DNA of 64,000 nucleotides from Methylococcaceae bacterium (GTDB lineage Bacteria; Pseudomonadota; Gammaproteobacteria; Methylococcales; Methylomonadaceae): assembly GCA_021647585.1 (NCBI GenBank), contig JAKIUK010000007.1, positions 1 through 64,000 of the forward strand. Reading direction: 5' to 3'. Position numbers and translations under genes: made by a program. Below are positions 62,093-64,000 of this stretch, piece after piece; position 1 is the first letter of the stretch; every line of letters starts with the position of its first letter. Under the pieces are notes generated by a model. It was not told the origin of the DNA, searched no databases, and was given only the letters and a program-made list of their open reading frames with translations.

Positions 62093-62716
62093 ATGTCTAC
62101 AATCAAACTTTACCGTCATCCATTATCAGGACACGCTCATCGCGCTGAATTATTCCTATCTATTCTAGGACTAAATGCTGAAATCATTGATGTTGATCTA
62201 ATGTCTGGAGAACATAAAAAAGCTGAATTCCTAACTAAAAATATTTTCGGTCAAGTACCAGTACTAGAAGATGACGATGTAACAATTGCCGACTCTAATG
62301 CCATTCTGGTTTATCTGGCCAGTCAGTATGATCAAGATCATACCTGGTTACCGATAGAACCAGCCATAGCTGCTGAAGTACAGCGCTTTTTATCAGTAGC
62401 CGCAGGTCCTATTGCCAGTGGCCCGGCAACGGCTCGTTTAATCAACCTGTTTGGGGCTAAACTCGACCATGTTAAGGCAATTGAAACAGCCCATAACGTT
62501 CTGAGCACACTGGATGAACACCTTGAAGGTAGGGAGTGGTTGGCAAACGACCATCCAACCATAGCTGATTTATCTAATTACCCATACATTGCTCACGCTC
62601 CAGAAGGCGATGTGTCACTTCAACATTACCCAAATGTCAGGGCATGGTTACAGCGTATTGAAAAATTACCGGGATTTATTGCTATGCAATCTTCACAGGT
62701 GGGATTGGCTGCTTAA
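62093..62716 (+). CDS. Glutathione S-transferase family protein
   Basis: A 207-residue GST. The N-terminal thioredoxin-like domain starts IKLYRHPLSGHAHRAELFLS and contains FGQVPVLEDDDVTIADSNAI, the cis-Pro and glutathione-gamma-glutamyl contacts (Asp-Ser). The C-terminal helical domain has EWLANDHPTIADLSNYPYI, the N-capping box. A Ser near residue 9 probably activates glutathione. AGGAGA precedes the ATG. The following flavoenzyme gene lies 89 bases on in the same direction, a frequent pairing. Confidence 0.92.
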   Translation: MSTIKLYRHPLSGHAHRAELFLSILGLNAEIIDVDLMSGEHKKAEFLTKNIFGQVPVLEDDDVTIADSNAILVYLASQYDQDHTWLPIEPAIAAEVQRFLSVAAGPIASGPATARLINLFGAKLDHVKAIETAHNVLSTLDEHLEGREWLANDHPTIADLSNYPYIAHAPEGDVSLQHYPNVRAWLQRIEKLPGFIAMQSSQVGLAA

Positions 62717-62805
62717 AATATTCAGAGATTTTCTATATTTGTAATGCTGCCAACTTAATCCTTCTCTCTCAGGGGGAAGGATTTCTACTTCATTGGGAAA
62801 AGACC

Positions 62806-64000
62806 ATGAGCGAAACGATAGTATCTCCTTTCCATCCAGGTGAACAGAAAATTCAACATCGTTTAGGTGTCCGCGACAAAATGGAGCGCTTCGGACAACA
62901 GGTTATCCGTGACTATATGCCCGATCAACATAGAGAATTCTACGCACAGCTCCCTTTTGTTTTCGTCGCTCATGCCGATCAGCATGGCTGGCCTTGGGCA
63001 TCCATATTGTTTAATCAGCCAGGGTTTATCGACTCCCCCGATAACAAGCACATACATATTAATACTATTCCTGTACCAGGCGACCCTTTGATCAATTCAC
63101 TGAAACTAGGTAATCGACTAGGTATACTTGGCATAGAACTGGAAACTCGGCGCAGAAACCGTCTTTCCGGTCATATCAGCAATGTGTCTGAAAACAGTAT
63201 CGAATTGTGTATTAATCAGGCATTTGGCAATTGTCCACAATATATCCAGACCCGTGAACTACACTCTATAGATCCTATGTCCATGCCGCCAAAGATAGCG
63301 GAAAAACTAACTCTGCTTGATCAACAAGCCATTGATCTGATTAGCAATAGCGATACTTTTTTCGTCGCCAGTTATGTTGCCACTGGCAGCAATAAACCTA
63401 GTGAAGGAGCGGATGTATCTCATCGTGGTGGGAAACCTGGCTTTATCCGCATTGACGATACCCAAACACTGACCATCCCTGACTATCTGGGTAATTTTCA
63501 TTTCAATACCTTGGGAAACTTCCTGGAAAACCCCAAAGCAGGACTACTGTTTATTGATTTCAACCGCGGACACTTATTAACAATGACAGGCACGGTCGAA
63601 ATCCTATGGGATTCACCCGATATAGAGTTTTTTTCCGGAGCTGAAAGACTCTGGACATTCCGTATCGATCATGCTCACTGGCTTAAAAATGTTTTGCCAT
63701 TACGTTGGAAATTACAACAATATTCCCCCAATACCCTCCTAACTGGCAACTGGATAGAAGCAGGTGCAGCAAAAAAAGCAGTGACTCTTAGAAACACCTG
63801 GCAACCTTATCAAGTCACTAAAATTGTCAGAGAAAGTAGCCTCATCAAATCTTTTTATCTGAACCCACCTCTCGATCAAAAGCCACATTTTCAGCCAGGA
63901 CAATTTTTAACCCTGAAAATCAAAATCAATGGCAAAGAGCAGATTCGAACCTACACAGTATCCAGTGCACCAGGCGATAGTTATTTTAGAATCAGCGTAA
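62806..64000 (+). CDS. PNPOx-like/ferredoxin-reductase fusion, C-terminus beyond window
   Basis: An open frame of 398 residues runs to the window end without a stop. The N-terminal part (about 40-300) has split-barrel FMN-binding features of pyridoxamine 5'-phosphate oxidase-like proteins: FVFVAHADQHGWPWASIL, DVSHRGGKPGFIRI and GLLFIDFNRGHLLTMTGTVE. From about residue 335 begins a ferredoxin-reductase-type FAD domain (QPGQFLTLKIKINGKEQIRTYTVSSAP, key motif RTYTVSSAP). Homologues of this layout end in an NAD domain and a 2Fe-2S domain, which would lie to the right. Probably an electron-transfer oxidoreductase of unknown substrate, expressed with the upstream GST. Confidence 0.85.
   Translation, partial: MSETIVSPFHPGEQKIQHRLGVRDKMERFGQQVIRDYMPDQHREFYAQLPFVFVAHADQHGWPWASILFNQPGFIDSPDNKHIHINTIPVPGDPLINSLKLGNRLGILGIELETRRRNRLSGHISNVSENSIELCINQAFGNCPQYIQTRELHSIDPMSMPPKIAEKLTLLDQQAIDLISNSDTFFVASYVATGSNKPSEGADVSHRGGKPGFIRIDDTQTLTIPDYLGNFHFNTLGNFLENPKAGLLFIDFNRGHLLTMTGTVEILWDSPDIEFFSGAERLWTFRIDHAHWLKNVLPLRWKLQQYSPNTLLTGNWIEAGAAKKAVTLRNTWQPYQVTKIVRESSLIKSFYLNPPLDQKPHFQPGQFLTLKIKINGKEQIRTYTVSSAPGDSYFRISV

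Overview
The window reads as chromosomal DNA of an AT-rich gammaproteobacterium. The gene orders rpsU-yqeY-dnaG-rpoD, hisBHAFIE-tatABC, metK-ahcY and guaB-guaA-tadA, and a sigma-70 that begins with a gamma-type YLTYAEVNDHLP segment, all point that way. An S-adenosylhomocysteinase next to metK, aerobic BluB-based B12 assembly and a copper-oxidase island of the sort known from methane and ammonia oxidisers suggest a methanotroph (order Methylococcales). That placement is an inference; no methane or methanol oxidation gene lies in the window.

Layout. 1-1.7 kb: tail of an IS110-type transposase, then a SAM methyltransferase. 1.7-6.4 kb: leftward copper island of a signal-peptide protein, a two-domain multicopper oxidase and a cupredoxin, each with a C-terminal membrane anchor, followed after a terminator by two membrane proteins. 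A perfect 20-bp palindrome sits at its promoter. 6.5-18.7 kb: housekeeping genes (pgi, mltF, tadA, guaA, guaB, an OmpA-type lipoprotein, a TauE-type exporter, cca, yajQ, rsmE). 18.8-27.7 kb: ahcY, metK, a CAU tRNA, the rpoD-dnaG-yqeY-rpsU macromolecular synthesis operon, tsaD and plsY. 27.8-30 kb: folB-folK, a pteridine-reductase-like SDR and an SGNH esterase. 30-35.3 kb: repeats, then the tat and his genes. 35.3-40 kb: a long inverted-repeat element, a probable CsrA-titrating small RNA with a GacA-type box, typA, a methyltransferase, a LysR regulator and a second candidate small RNA. 40-45.8 kb: a leftward exopolysaccharide cluster. 45.9-55.1 kb: late cobalamin synthesis (cobQ, cbiB, cobD, bluB, cobS, cobT, cobU) split by a decayed IS66 element that carries a nested MITE. 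55.1-64 kb: a universal stress protein, an orphan protein that looks like a fusion of the two type VI sheath subunits with a membrane neighbour, an ABC-F ATPase, an SPFH protein, DUF2782, a glutathione S-transferase, and a pyridoxamine-oxidase-like/flavoreductase fusion cut by the window end.

The most unusual items are the fused TssB/TssC-like protein without other secretion genes (55.6-57.5 kb), the CsrB/RsmZ-like RNA locus (35.54-35.75 kb), the LysR-divergent structured RNA with two CCTCC motifs (39.8-40.0 kb), the membrane-anchored copper island with its palindrome, and a rich set of short non-coding mobile repeats, among them one MITE family present in opposite orientations at 26.9 and 51.4 kb.
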